Source of the DNA: an uncultured Bizionia sp.
GTDB lineage: Bacteria > Bacteroidota > Bacteroidia > Flavobacteriales > Flavobacteriaceae
Reading direction: 5' to 3'
NCBI GenBank assembly: GCA_947496215.1
Contig: CANMCF010000006.1
Location: 124,001 to 188,000, forward strand
Length of the DNA stretch: 64,000 bases
In this document: piece by piece, positions 26,279 through 36,586 of the stretch
How the letters are laid out: each line of letters begins with the position of its first letter
How positions within the stretch are numbered: position 1 is the first letter of the stretch
Position numbers and translations under genes: made by a program
The notes under the pieces: generated by a model
The model's database searches: none
Seen by the model: the letters and a program-made list of their open reading frames with translations, nothing else
What the model was told of the DNA's origin: nothing

Positions 26279-27211
26279 TTGAAAATTAAAACTACTATAA
26301 TAGTGCTGTTAAAAGACCTTAAAAATATATTCCACAAGGAATTGGATACCATATATGGAAAGGAAGAAGTGTCCAGTTTCTTTTTCATATGCATTGAATC
26401 CTTTTTTGACATTTCAAGATTGGCATTGGCAATGGATATAGGTATATCCATAACAAAGGAAGAGCAGGTTCCAATTTTTGAAGCTTTGGAAGGTTTGAAG
26501 AACGAGAGACCCATTCAATACATTTTGGGAGAAACGATATTCTATGAGTTGCCTTTCAAAGTGAATGAAAATACATTGATTCCAAGGCCAGAGACAGAAG
26601 AATTGGTTGAGTGGGTCGTTCAAGAGAGTAAAGCCAAGGAAGAGAGCCTAGCCTCAGGCATAAGAAAGAACAGTTTCCATATTTTGGATGTTGGGACAGG
26701 TAGTGGTTGCATAGCTATTTCTTTGGCCAAGAACATACCAAGCGCAAGTGTTCATGCTTTGGACGTTTCGGAAGGGGCTTTGAAAACAGCCAAGGAAAAT
26801 GCAGAACTCAACTGTCAGGATGTAACTTTCGTAAAAGCTAGCATACTAAATGAAGAATCTGTTAAGTCTGGTTTTAAGGAACTGGGCATTGAAAACTTGA
26901 AATTGGATGTTGTCGTATCCAATCCACCTTACATTCGCAATTTGGAAAAAGGAAAAATGAAAGCCAACGTACTTGAAAACGAGCCACATTTGGCATTGTT
27001 CGTGGAAGATGACGATGCATTGATTTTCTATGAGGCAATAACTGGTTTTGCAGAAAAGCACTTAAAACCCCAAGGGCAATTGTTTTTTGAAATTAATGAG
27101 TATCTGGCAGATGAAATGATAGAATTGGTGAATTCATACGAATTTGAGGGCATCGAAATCAAAAAAGACCTATTTGGCAAAGATAGGATGTTGAAAGCAA
27201 CAAAGAAATAA
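26279..27211 (+). CDS. prmC: Peptide chain release factor N5-glutamine methyltransferase
   Basis: A 310-residue enzyme that methylates the GGQ glutamine of RF1 and RF2. A helical N-terminal domain leads to the SAM motif ILDVGTGSGCIAISLA (about 135-150) and the catalytic NPPYI at 215-219. PETEELVEW and RPIQYILGE are also conserved. The reading frame is best started at the TTG 6 bp after the GNAT stop, because the N-terminal domain would otherwise be cut. It follows the GNAT gene closely. Confidence 0.93.
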   Translation: MKIKTTIIVLLKDLKNIFHKELDTIYGKEEVSSFFFICIESFFDISRLALAMDIGISITKEEQVPIFEALEGLKNERPIQYILGETIFYELPFKVNENTLIPRPETEELVEWVVQESKAKEESLASGIRKNSFHILDVGTGSGCIAISLAKNIPSASVHALDVSEGALKTAKENAELNCQDVTFVKASILNEESVKSGFKELGIENLKLDVVVSNPPYIRNLEKGKMKANVLENEPHLALFVEDDDALIFYEAITGFAEKHLKPQGQLFFEINEYLADEMIELVNSYEFEGIEIKKDLFGKDRMLKATKK

Positions 27212-27239
27212 TTAACGGTATTCCAATTAAATATAACAG

Positions 27240-27821
27240 ATGAAAAGCATGGCAGTGTTTTGCGGAGCAAGTGAAGGCAACGATAAAGATATTGTGGCAG
27301 AAGCCTATCTATTGGGAGAAACCTTGGCGAAACGAAACATAAATTTGGTATATGGTGCAGCTAAAATTGGTATCATGGGACTAGTAGCCAAAGGAGTCTT
27401 GGATAGCAATGGGACAGCTATTGGTGTAATACCAGAGTTTTTGAAAACGAAGGAAATAGTAAACAATGATCTTTTCGAGTTGATAGTAACTAAAAACATG
27501 CATGATAGAAAGGTTGTTATGTATGAAAAATCCGATGGATTTATGATTGTTCCTGGAGGCTTCGGTACTATGGATGAGTTTTTTGAAATTGCAACTTGGG
27601 GGCAACTGGGGTTGCATACAAAGCCAATAGGGATATTGAATGTAAAGGGGTATTACGATGCTTTGATCAAGCAATGTGAAACAATGGTGGAACGAGGTTT
27701 CTTGAAACAAGAAAACCTAGATGCCATTGTTATGGATGATACTATAGATGGCCTTTTGGAAAAGATGGGGCAATTTAAACCATTGCCCAAACCTACTTGG
27801 TTGAATATAGATAAGTTATAG
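27240..27821 (+). CDS. LOG-family protein (TIGR00730), possible cytokinin riboside monophosphate phosphoribohydrolase
   Basis: A 193-residue Rossmann-fold protein. The family motif PGGFGTMDEFFEIATWGQLG is intact, with the GGxGTxxE active-site pattern, and the N-terminus MKSMAVFCGASEG fits. Members cleave nucleoside monophosphates to base and ribose phosphate. In bacteria the physiological role varies. It lies between prmC and ligA, all on the plus strand and close together. Confidence 0.9.
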   Translation: MKSMAVFCGASEGNDKDIVAEAYLLGETLAKRNINLVYGAAKIGIMGLVAKGVLDSNGTAIGVIPEFLKTKEIVNNDLFELIVTKNMHDRKVVMYEKSDGFMIVPGGFGTMDEFFEIATWGQLGLHTKPIGILNVKGYYDALIKQCETMVERGFLKQENLDAIVMDDTIDGLLEKMGQFKPLPKPTWLNIDKL

Positions 27822-27830
27822 ATTTTTTGA

Positions 27831-29852
<2,022 letters not shown>

Positions 29853-29858
29853 ATATCT

Positions 29859-29929
29859 ATTTTAGAGGTTGACGATTAGGGTTTGCCTCTAAAATAATTC
29901 TTGTCAATGTTTTTATGCATAACATTGAC
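29859..29929 (+). terminator. Two successive hairpins after ligA
   Basis: First hairpin: attttagagg (29859-29868) with cctctaaaat (29886-29895). Second: gtcaatgtt (29903-29911) with aacattgac (29921-29929), followed by T-rich sequence. Both are perfect stems of 10 and 9 bp, and they probably end the ligA transcript before the membrane-gene array. Confidence 0.7.
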
Positions 29930-30081
29930 TTTTATTACTTTATGCTTATAGCCTATAGGGCATCTATCATTATTCTTTTATTATGCAATCACGTTGAAAA
30001 AGTAAATAGCTAATGCGATATTTTTTTTGTTAATTAATTGGTTTTTAGTATATTTAAGTTCCCTCTCCCCAAATTTTAAAA

Positions 30082-30610
30082 ATGATTGCTGATAGATTTA
30101 AGTTGATTGAAGGGGCAATAATATTTCTTGTCGCTTTGTTTGTAATTAGTATATTGTTAGGTTATACTTTGGTTTCAAGTATTACCAAAGCATTTATATT
30201 TCCTGTTTTTTTGCATTTGTATTTTACGAAATCGGACATTGAAAGCAAATCTTTCATTGGTTTCTTGTTGATGCTCTCATTTTTAGCAGTGTATTGTTTG
30301 TTGGTAATGAAGAAACCAATAATGCCTCCATATTTAATAGGTATGTTATACATATGCCTATTGATCTGTGTAATTAAGGGTTTCAATTTCAAGCAACAAC
30401 TAAATTATTTGGACTGCCCTACCCAAGATGGAGTTTTTGTTTTTGACTAGTGTTTGCATCGTGTTTTCAGAGATGGTTGAAGTTGCTTGTATATTTATCT
30501 CTGTAGATTATATTATAAATATTACTTATTCCTTGTTGTTGATTATTGGCTTCTATTTTTATATGAAATCAGAATCCAAGATTTATAGAAGCTACAAGGT
30601 ATTGTCTTAA
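30082..30610 (+). pseudogene. Broken first member of a tandem membrane-protein family
   Basis: The first frame (30082-30450) starts MIADRFKLIEGAIIFLVALF and closely matches the intact gene at 32903 through about TM3-4, ending in FNFKQQ. There it jumps directly to LNYL, a motif that in the intact gene lies about 57 codons later. The frame then ends early, and a second frame, from 30428, resumes with SVCIVFSEMV and YSLLLIIGFYF, the conserved end of the family. So the gene has lost a central segment by deletion and then shifted frame. Two adjacent pieces and nearly 85% identity of the 5' part with 32903 (by eye) support recent decay. It is unlikely to encode a working protein. Confidence 0.85.
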
Positions 30611-30709
30611 GACTTGGAATTAGGCTTATTGAAATGGATGAGCTCCAAGATATTGGTTTATTGGTGGTTTTTGTTTTTATTGAATATGATTATACACCCT
30701 GTTTTTCAA

Positions 30710-31405
30710 ATGAAAGTAGATCAACCTATGTTGATTAAAGGCATTGCGTACCTCTCAATTGTTACATATGTTATTTTTGCATTATTCGATCTTTGGTTTG
30801 TGTATGTTTTTCCACAGGCATTAATGTTTCCTTTGCTTTTATATTCTTATCTTAAGAGAGCTGATGCCGTAAGCAAATGTTTTATAGGTTTTTTACTTGG
30901 ATTTACTATGTCTGGAATTGATGGGGTAATGGGTGTGTTATTTGAGGAAGATGTCTTCAGTTCCCATATTGCAAATTCATTCTTTTTATTTGCTTACTTC
31001 TGCTTGTTTGTTTTCTTTTTGAAGAAGCTTAAATTGTTGGACTTGATAAGACGCTTTTGGGCGTATATGATCGTTTTATTGGTATTTGATGTTTACATTG
31101 TTTTTAATTTCAATCTGATGATGTTGGAATGTGAATGTTTTTTGGAGGATTCTTCTGGTCTCATATTTGAATATACATATAATGTGTTCGTAATACTGGT
31201 GCTTTCGTTTTCCTTGTTAAACTATTTATATAATGATACAAAAAGAGAGTTATTCTTGTTCTTGGCCATCGCTAGCATAGCGTTTTCGGAAATGGTACAA
31301 GTCGTCGTTCTTTTTTCGGCTCAGAATACTGATGCATTGGTAACACCATATCTTTTATTGTTAGGTGTGGGGTACTATTTTCTTTATAAATATACTTATT
31401 CATAG
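30710..31405 (+). CDS. Multi-pass membrane protein, subtype 2 of the tandem family
   Basis: From the ATG at 30710 (MKVDQPMLIKGIAYLSI) the protein has 231 residues and about seven or eight hydrophobic helices. This start aligns with that of the gene at 33682 (MKVDEIKIIRAIIYL), whose upstream sequence is also similar. The conserved core includes FIGFLLGFTMSGI, LVLSFSLLNYLYNDTK and LFLAIASIAFSEMVQVV, ending VTPYLLLLGVGYYF. The LNYLY...FSEMVQ pattern is vaguely like the YhhN/TMEM86 family, but I would not assign lysoplasmalogenase activity. A longer frame from 30614 is also open. Confidence 0.75.
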   Translation: MKVDQPMLIKGIAYLSIVTYVIFALFDLWFVYVFPQALMFPLLLYSYLKRADAVSKCFIGFLLGFTMSGIDGVMGVLFEEDVFSSHIANSFFLFAYFCLFVFFLKKLKLLDLIRRFWAYMIVLLVFDVYIVFNFNLMMLECECFLEDSSGLIFEYTYNVFVILVLSFSLLNYLYNDTKRELFLFLAIASIAFSEMVQVVVLFSAQNTDALVTPYLLLLGVGYYFLYKYTYS

Positions 31406-31595
31406 AGGCAGACTACGATGGTCAAAAGACATTGTCATAGGTGCTAAGGTATATGTTACACCTTTTTATGTGATCTTTCGGCAATAACAAGATGTCAGAA
31501 ATTATTTTCAATACATATATTTTTTTGTGTAACATATTGGTTTTTAGGTCTGTAGTTGTTTTTTTATTATATTGTATTCCGCAATACTTTACAAA

Positions 31596-32393
31596 ATGAT
31601 TGTTGATAGATTTAAACTGTATGAAAGGACTGTTGTTTTGTTGTCCACCTTATTTGTTATTAGCGTCTTGTTTGATTTTATTTTAATGTTAAACATTACT
31701 CTATCATTGATATTCGTTGTTTTTCTGTATTTGTACCTTACAGAATCAGAAAGAAAGAGTAAAATTTTTATGGGTTTTTTATTGGCGTTTCTCATAGGTG
31801 ATATATATGCTGTTGTAATGGGGTTGTTCCATTTGATTTCTTCATATCTTGGAAATGCATCTTCTTATGTTGAACTTGAACCTTATGTTGGAAATATGCC
31901 ATTTGTTATAGCGTATATTTGTTTAATTGTATATATAGCTAGAGATTTTAATTTTAGTCAATTGATAAAGCGTTTTAAATACCATTTATTGGTATTGGTT
32001 ATTTTTAATGTCTATGCCATTCTTACACTTAATCGAATGATGTTGGAAGCTGAGTTTTTTGAGATGTATACCTTGGCATTTTTATTCGAAAGCATATATA
32101 ACTCATGTATTATTTTGGTACTCTCGTTTTCGTTGTTAAACTATATCTATTACGATACTGAAGTCAGTTTTTTATTATTGTTGGGAAGTATATTCGTAGT
32201 GTTTTCCGAAATGGTACAGGTAGCCTATTTTTTTATTCCTCCAGATTCCGAAATGATGCAGTTGCCTTATGATTTTATTTCTACTGGCCGTATTCTTTAT
32301 ATCACTTATTCTTTGTTGTTGATTATAGGCTTCTATTTCATTTACAGGTATATTTTAGCAGAGATGGAATTGAAAGTAAAACTTGATTTGTAA
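31596..32393 (+). CDS. Multi-pass membrane protein, subtype 1 of the tandem family
   Basis: A 265-residue protein from the ATG at 31596 (MIVDRFKLYERT), the same start motif as the genes at 30082 and 32903. It has about seven or eight membrane helices, the conserved DFNFSQLIKRFKYHLLVLVIFNVY, LVLSFSLLNYIYYDTE and FVVFSEMVQVAYFF, and ends ITYSLLLIIGFYFIY. It is the longest member, with extra residues in loops near SSYLGNASSYVELEPY and PPDSEMMQLPYD. Function unknown. The 190 bp upstream resemble the leader of the first gene of the array. Confidence 0.78.
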   Translation: MIVDRFKLYERTVVLLSTLFVISVLFDFILMLNITLSLIFVVFLYLYLTESERKSKIFMGFLLAFLIGDIYAVVMGLFHLISSYLGNASSYVELEPYVGNMPFVIAYICLIVYIARDFNFSQLIKRFKYHLLVLVIFNVYAILTLNRMMLEAEFFEMYTLAFLFESIYNSCIILVLSFSLLNYIYYDTEVSFLLLLGSIFVVFSEMVQVAYFFIPPDSEMMQLPYDFISTGRILYITYSLLLIIGFYFIYRYILAEMELKVKLDL

Positions 32394-32902
32394 AGTTAAG
32401 GTAACAAATTTAACTAAAAGGCAAACTGTTTCTGATGATAAAGAGCATACTTCCATTACAACCTGAATGTGAAGAGCGCTATAACGAGTTTTAAACAGAT
32501 TTAAGATGAAGATCGGTGAAAATGAATCTTTGCATTTAATTTAAAATGAGCTATGTTATGGCTGAAGACAAAATTGGGACCAAGTAAAAGAAAGTAGAGA
32601 AAACAGGAGTAGTTTTGATTTCAAAAAAAGGAATTATTTGTTAAGTTTTGACATATAGATCAATAAAATGTTTTTTTGAGGTTAAATCATTTGATTTAGA
32701 CACCAAAAAAGAATTTCTTCTGATTTTTAATTTTGATATAAGATATTGATTGTTAGTGTTTTGTTGTTTTGTTTTTAATAAAAAGGAATATCATTGGTCT
32801 TTTTTAAGTAATTGCGTTAAAAAAGTGAATTATCGATAAAAAGACATGTTTTATCGATTAATTGTGTGGTTTTCAATACATTTGCATCCCCAAGTTTACA
32901 AA
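32394..32902 (+). other. Intergenic region between third and fourth array genes
   Basis: Besides the ligA relic, the segment after it (about 32690-32902) resembles the real spacer downstream of ligA: both have a short aat-gcgtt(g)aaaaaagt stretch, a gttttat/ttttttt run and an identical approach to the ATG ending in attgttgatag-type sequence. TACATTTG at 32877-32884 matches a -7 element. I see no other gene. Confidence 0.65.
32480..32660 (+). pseudogene. Decayed copy of the 3' end of ligA
   Basis: The clearest stretch runs from about 32563 (gacaaaattgggaccaag) through ttgattt and aggaatt to ttaagtttt at 32648. It aligns with the end of ligA from about 29760 (gacaaaatggggccaag, ttgattt, aggaatt, ataagttt) at roughly three quarters identity by eye. 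Single-base insertions break the frame and a stop follows the first conserved codons. Weaker similarity reaches back to about 32480. The fragment lies in front of an intact array gene just as real ligA lies in front of the first one. No translation is expected. Confidence 0.8.
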
Positions 32903-33619
32903 ATGATTGTTGATAGATTTAAGTTGATTAAAGGGGCGGTGATTTTTCTTGCCGCTTTGTTTGTAATTAGTGTTTTGCTAGGTTATACTTTGATTTCAAG
33001 TATATCCAAAGCATTTGTGTTTCCTATTTTTTTATACCTATACCTTACGGAACCAGGTGTTAAAAGCAAGTCTTTTATTGGTTTTTTGTTGGTTTTCTCA
33101 CTTTCGGGGATATACGCTGTGATTTTGTCTATGTGTTCGATATTTTATTCTTATTTAACCAGTATGCCATATATAATGGCGTATCTATGTCTATTGGTTT
33201 ATATAATTAAAGAATTCAATTTTAGACAATTGGTAAAACGCTTTAAATATTATCTATTGGTTTTGTTGGTGTTCAATGGATATGTGATTTTTACCCTTAA
33301 CCAAATGATTCTTGAGGATGATTCTCTTAAAGTAAATACATTGGAATTTGTCATAGAGGGAGTTTACAATCTATGCATTTTGCTAGTGTTGTCCTTTTCG
33401 TTGTTAAACTATTTGTATCACGATTCTAGGACAGGGTTTTTATTGTTCCTGGCTAGTGTATGCATCGTATTTTCAGAGATGGTACAAGTTGCCTATATTT
33501 TTATCTCTGCAGATTATATTTTAAATGTTATTTATTCCCTGCTGTTAATCATTGGATTCTATTTCATTTATCTATACATTGAATCCAAGACCGACGATTA
33601 TCAAGCAATACGACCTTGA
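32903..33619 (+). CDS. Multi-pass membrane protein, subtype 1 of the tandem family
   Basis: A 238-residue protein from the ATG at 32903 (MIVDRFKLIKGAVIFLAALF), preferred because the same start motif occurs in two other members; a longer frame reaches 32846. It has about seven or eight helices, with FIGFLLVFSLSGIYAVI, EFNFRQLVKRFKYYLL, LVLSFSLLNYLYHDSR, SVCIVFSEMVQVAYIF and YSLLLIIGFYFIY conserved. It is the closest relative of the broken copy at 30082 and follows the ligA relic. No enzymatic motif was recognised; function unknown. Confidence 0.78.
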   Translation: MIVDRFKLIKGAVIFLAALFVISVLLGYTLISSISKAFVFPIFLYLYLTEPGVKSKSFIGFLLVFSLSGIYAVILSMCSIFYSYLTSMPYIMAYLCLLVYIIKEFNFRQLVKRFKYYLLVLLVFNGYVIFTLNQMILEDDSLKVNTLEFVIEGVYNLCILLVLSFSLLNYLYHDSRTGFLLFLASVCIVFSEMVQVAYIFISADYILNVIYSLLLIIGFYFIYLYIESKTDDYQAIRP

Positions 33620-33681
33620 TCGTATGACTAGAAAGATGAATGAGGTTTCCTGTTGAATATTTACGTAATACGTTCATAAAA

Positions 33682-34395
33682 ATGAAAGTTGATGAAATTA
33701 AAATAATCAGAGCAATAATATACTTGTTGATAAGTATGTTGACTATTTGCATTTTGCTTGATTATTCTTTGTTGGCTAACATTGCAAAGGCTTTTATATT
33801 TCCTGTTTATTTGTATGTTTATCTTAGGCGGCATACCGAAAAAAATAAATACTTCATATGTTTCCTACTTGGTTTTTCCTTAACAGGAATCCATGCAGTG
33901 ATAAATGAGTTGGATTCAGGCGTTTATTCTTGTATTGGTAGCTTTCCTATTGTTGTGGCTTATTTAAGCCTGCTCTTTTTTCTTGTTGGAAAGTTGAGAT
34001 TTAGGCACTTGGTAAAGCATTTTGGAGCTTATTTGCTTGTGTTGTCCATATTCAATGTATATGTCATCTTTACGCTCAATCAAATGATGATGGAAGATGG
34101 ATATCTACAAAGCTCTTGGGAATTCATATTCGAGTGTGTATATAATATCTCTGTGGTATTGGTGCTTTCACTTTCGTTGTTGAATTATCTATATGACGAT
34201 ACTAAAAAGAATTTATTGTTGTTTTTGGCCATTACATGCATTGCATTCTCCGAAATGGTGCAAGTAGTCTATATTTTTTCGGATGTGAGGACATTGAAAG
34301 CACCTTATCTACTATTACTAACCATAGGGATTTATTTCATATATCCATATATGAAATCCAAAGTAGATAATGACGATATGATGCCCTTGCCTTAA
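33682..34395 (+). CDS. Multi-pass membrane protein, subtype 2 of the tandem family
   Basis: A 237-residue protein from the ATG at 33682 (MKVDEIKIIRAIIYLLI). It shares with the gene at 30710 the ending LAITCIAFSEMVQVVYIFS and APYLLLL, and an upstream stretch (tgttgaatat versus tattgaatat before the ATG). The shared ICFLLGFSLTGIHAVI and LVLSLSLLNYLYDDTK mark the family. It is the last member of the array and ends 4 bp before the stop of the convergent DoxX gene. Function unknown. Confidence 0.78.
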   Translation: MKVDEIKIIRAIIYLLISMLTICILLDYSLLANIAKAFIFPVYLYVYLRRHTEKNKYFICFLLGFSLTGIHAVINELDSGVYSCIGSFPIVVAYLSLLFFLVGKLRFRHLVKHFGAYLLVLSIFNVYVIFTLNQMMMEDGYLQSSWEFIFECVYNISVVLVLSLSLLNYLYDDTKKNLLLFLAITCIAFSEMVQVVYIFSDVRTLKAPYLLLLTIGIYFIYPYMKSKVDNDDMMPLP

Positions 34396-34399
34396 ATTT

Positions 34400-34777
34400 C
34401 TATAGTTTTAAAAATGGAATGTCTTTTCGGTAGAAAAACAATACGATGGCAGATAATATGAAGGTAACCACGGCAGTAATAAACAATACGCCTCCATCAT
34501 TTTTGATCTCTATGCCCAATTGTGTCAAGTGCATCATTATGGCTCCACCAATAAGTCCTAAGGTCAATGTTGCACCAGCCCAAACCGTCTTTGGGATCAG
34601 TAACAAGATGCCAGCAATGAGTTCCAATACACCAATGCCTATGCGACCAAAGGGTTCTAATCCCACTTGTTCGAAAATATAGACACTGTCTGGATGAGCA
34701 GTAAATTTAAAACGTAAAGTTTGTATTAGGATTATGGCTACAATTAATCTTAAGATAAACAATAATTTGGTTTTCAT
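34400..34777 (-). CDS. DoxX-family membrane protein
   Basis: A 125-residue protein with four hydrophobic helices and the DoxX pattern IIQTLRFKFTAHPDSV...LEPFGRIGIGVLELIAGILLLIPKT. It sits in the inner membrane; some relatives take part in sulfur or quinone redox chemistry, but the role here is unknown. It points toward the last array gene, separated by 4 bp, with no visible terminator between them. Confidence 0.85.
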   Translation of the reverse strand: MKTKLLFILRLIVAIILIQTLRFKFTAHPDSVYIFEQVGLEPFGRIGIGVLELIAGILLLIPKTVWAGATLTLGLIGGAIMMHLTQLGIEIKNDGGVLFITAVVTFILSAIVLFFYRKDIPFLKL

Positions 34778-34832
34778 AAATTTTTAATGTGTTGATTTTT
34801 ATAACTACATAGTAGCTCTAAAAAGGAGTTCC

Positions 34833-35750
34833 TTACACTATTATGGATGCACCATCTGCAGTTTTGTTTTTGTTGGCATCAAAGTAAAAATCTATTCTAC
34901 CCAGATTTATGCCATAACAACCGACTTGATTTACCAGTACGTTCTTACCTTCACTATTTTGTGCAATTGTAGGTTTTGGTAAAAAAGTGTGGGTATGCCC
35001 TCCAATGATTAAATCGATGTCCTTTGTCGATTTTGCCAAAAGAAGATCACAAATCTTCTTTGGATTTTTTTTATAATAATAGCCCAAGTGAGATAAGCAA
35101 ACAATGAGATCGCAAGCTTCATCCTCCTTGAGGATGCGAGTCATTTCTTGAGAGCTTTCAATAGGGTCCAAATATTCGGTCTCCTTATACATTTTTTTGT
35201 CTACAAGACCATTTAACTTCACTCCTAGGCCGAAAACACCAATTTTCAAACCATCTTTTATGAACACTTGGTATGGTTTTACATGAGTATCCATAATGGT
35301 GTTTTTAAAATTGTAATTGGCGGAAAGAAATTGAAACTTGGCATGGGGTAGTTGGGCATAGAGGCCATCAACGCCATTGTCGAAATCATGGTTTCCTATC
35401 GTAGCTGCATCATACTTCATCTTGGACATCAATTTGAATTCGAGTTCACCTCCATAATAATTGAAATACGGTGTTCCCTGAAAAATGTCCCCAGCATCCA
35501 ACAACAATGTATTTGGATTCTCATTGCGTATGGCCTCCACAAGACTAGCTCTTCTTGCCACTCCACCTTGATTTGCGTTTCTAGATGCATCCGGAGCAAA
35601 AGGATCAATATGACTGTGTACGTCATTGGTATGCAATATTGTGATTTTTTTCAGCTTCGGTGAGGAGTTGAAAGATTGTAATCCAAAACCACCTATGGTT
35701 ACCAAGGCTGTAGCTGCTGTCGATTGTTGTAAGAATGTTCTACGTTTCAT
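34833..35750 (-). CDS. Metallophosphatase, N-terminal half of a 5'-nucleotidase, Tat-type signal
   Basis: A 305-residue exported protein with a twin-arginine-like start MKRRTFLQQSTAATALVTIGGFG. It holds the metal-binding motifs of the UshA/5'-nucleotidase catalytic domain: TILHTNDVHSHIDPF, LLDAGDIFQGTPYF, IGNHDFDNG, LSHLGYYY and GGHTHTF. The C-terminal substrate-binding domain is absent and is encoded by the next gene upstream (35753-36511). The pair should hydrolyse nucleotides or similar phosphoesters in the periplasm or at the surface. Confidence 0.9.
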   Translation of the reverse strand: MKRRTFLQQSTAATALVTIGGFGLQSFNSSPKLKKITILHTNDVHSHIDPFAPDASRNANQGGVARRASLVEAIRNENPNTLLLDAGDIFQGTPYFNYYGGELEFKLMSKMKYDAATIGNHDFDNGVDGLYAQLPHAKFQFLSANYNFKNTIMDTHVKPYQVFIKDGLKIGVFGLGVKLNGLVDKKMYKETEYLDPIESSQEMTRILKEDEACDLIVCLSHLGYYYKKNPKKICDLLLAKSTKDIDLIIGGHTHTFLPKPTIAQNSEGKNVLVNQVGCYGINLGRIDFYFDANKNKTADGASIIV

Positions 35751-35752
35751 AG

Positions 35753-36511
35753 TTATTTGGTTTGGGTAAATCTATCGTCCTTGATTGGTGTGATGGTGTC
35801 CACCTTTTTGAAATAATCTATCATGGCATTGCGAATTTTATAATCTAAAACATACAAGCTGTCATTGGGTGTGAAAAAACGCATTCCGTCACCTCCATTG
35901 TATAGATAGTCGTTGGTTGCCAAATAGTAAAGCTTGTCACTTTCAATTGTCTTTCCTTTAATTAGGGATTCCAATATGTTGAAGTCCTTGTCCAGTGTCA
36001 ATTTCAATCCACTAATGGGATGTGCTCTTTTTGCAAGACTCAAATACTGCATCATACTATCAATTTGCTTTCCTTTCAAAGCTATGACAACGATGCTGTT
36101 TTCAAATGGCATGACTTCAAACGCCGTTCTGGTTGTGATGTTTCCTTTGGAAATGATGGAACGAATGCCGCCGTGGTTCAATATGACGGCATCTATGTCC
36201 TCTCCGGTTCTTTTGTTGAAAACGAGATTCCCTTGCTCAAGGACAATGTCAGCCATGAGATTGCCAATGGCAGTATTGAACTTGCCATCTCCCTTGGAAT
36301 ATGTTTCAGGAGCATAGGAAATGATACCATCCATATCGCTATTGACTTTGTCACGGTATGGTTTTATCAAATTTTCGAATTCCTGATGCATTTTCAATGT
36401 ATCTGAAACCGGTATTTGCCTACCTTCAATTTTGTTAAGCGAATATGGTTCTTGCTTACAGGAGAAAAGACCAATTGCAATTAGGAAAAGAAAAAAGGTT
36501 TTACGTTTCAT
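35753..36511 (-). CDS. 5'-nucleotidase C-terminal domain lipoprotein
   Basis: A 252-residue protein with a lipoprotein signal (FLFLIAIGLFSC). It consists of a 5'-nucleotidase C-terminal domain: GNLMADIVLEQGNLVFNKRTGEDIDAVILNHGGIRSIISKGNITTRTAFEVMPFENSIVVIALKG, then YLATNDYLYNGGDGMRFF. It lacks the metal site, which is in the gene 2 bp downstream. The order is unusual, because the C-terminal domain gene comes first. Both being exported, they may assemble as a complex. Confidence 0.9.
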   Translation of the reverse strand: MKRKTFFLFLIAIGLFSCKQEPYSLNKIEGRQIPVSDTLKMHQEFENLIKPYRDKVNSDMDGIISYAPETYSKGDGKFNTAIGNLMADIVLEQGNLVFNKRTGEDIDAVILNHGGIRSIISKGNITTRTAFEVMPFENSIVVIALKGKQIDSMMQYLSLAKRAHPISGLKLTLDKDFNILESLIKGKTIESDKLYYLATNDYLYNGGDGMRFFTPNDSLYVLDYKIRNAMIDYFKKVDTITPIKDDRFTQTK

Positions 36512-36586
36512 GGGATTAAACTTGTTGTATTTAGGTTAACTATTTAACCATCTTTTGCTATTTTTGTCGCAAAGCAATAAATATAA

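Noticed and set aside
30710-34395. Calling the array proteins lysoplasmalogenases (YhhN family)
   Set aside because: Topology and one motif (FSEM compared with FxxSD) are only vaguely similar; this is too weak without a profile search.
35751-35752. Frameshifted single 5'-nucleotidase gene
   Set aside because: The domain order is reversed and each part has its own export signal, so a simple frameshift cannot explain it.
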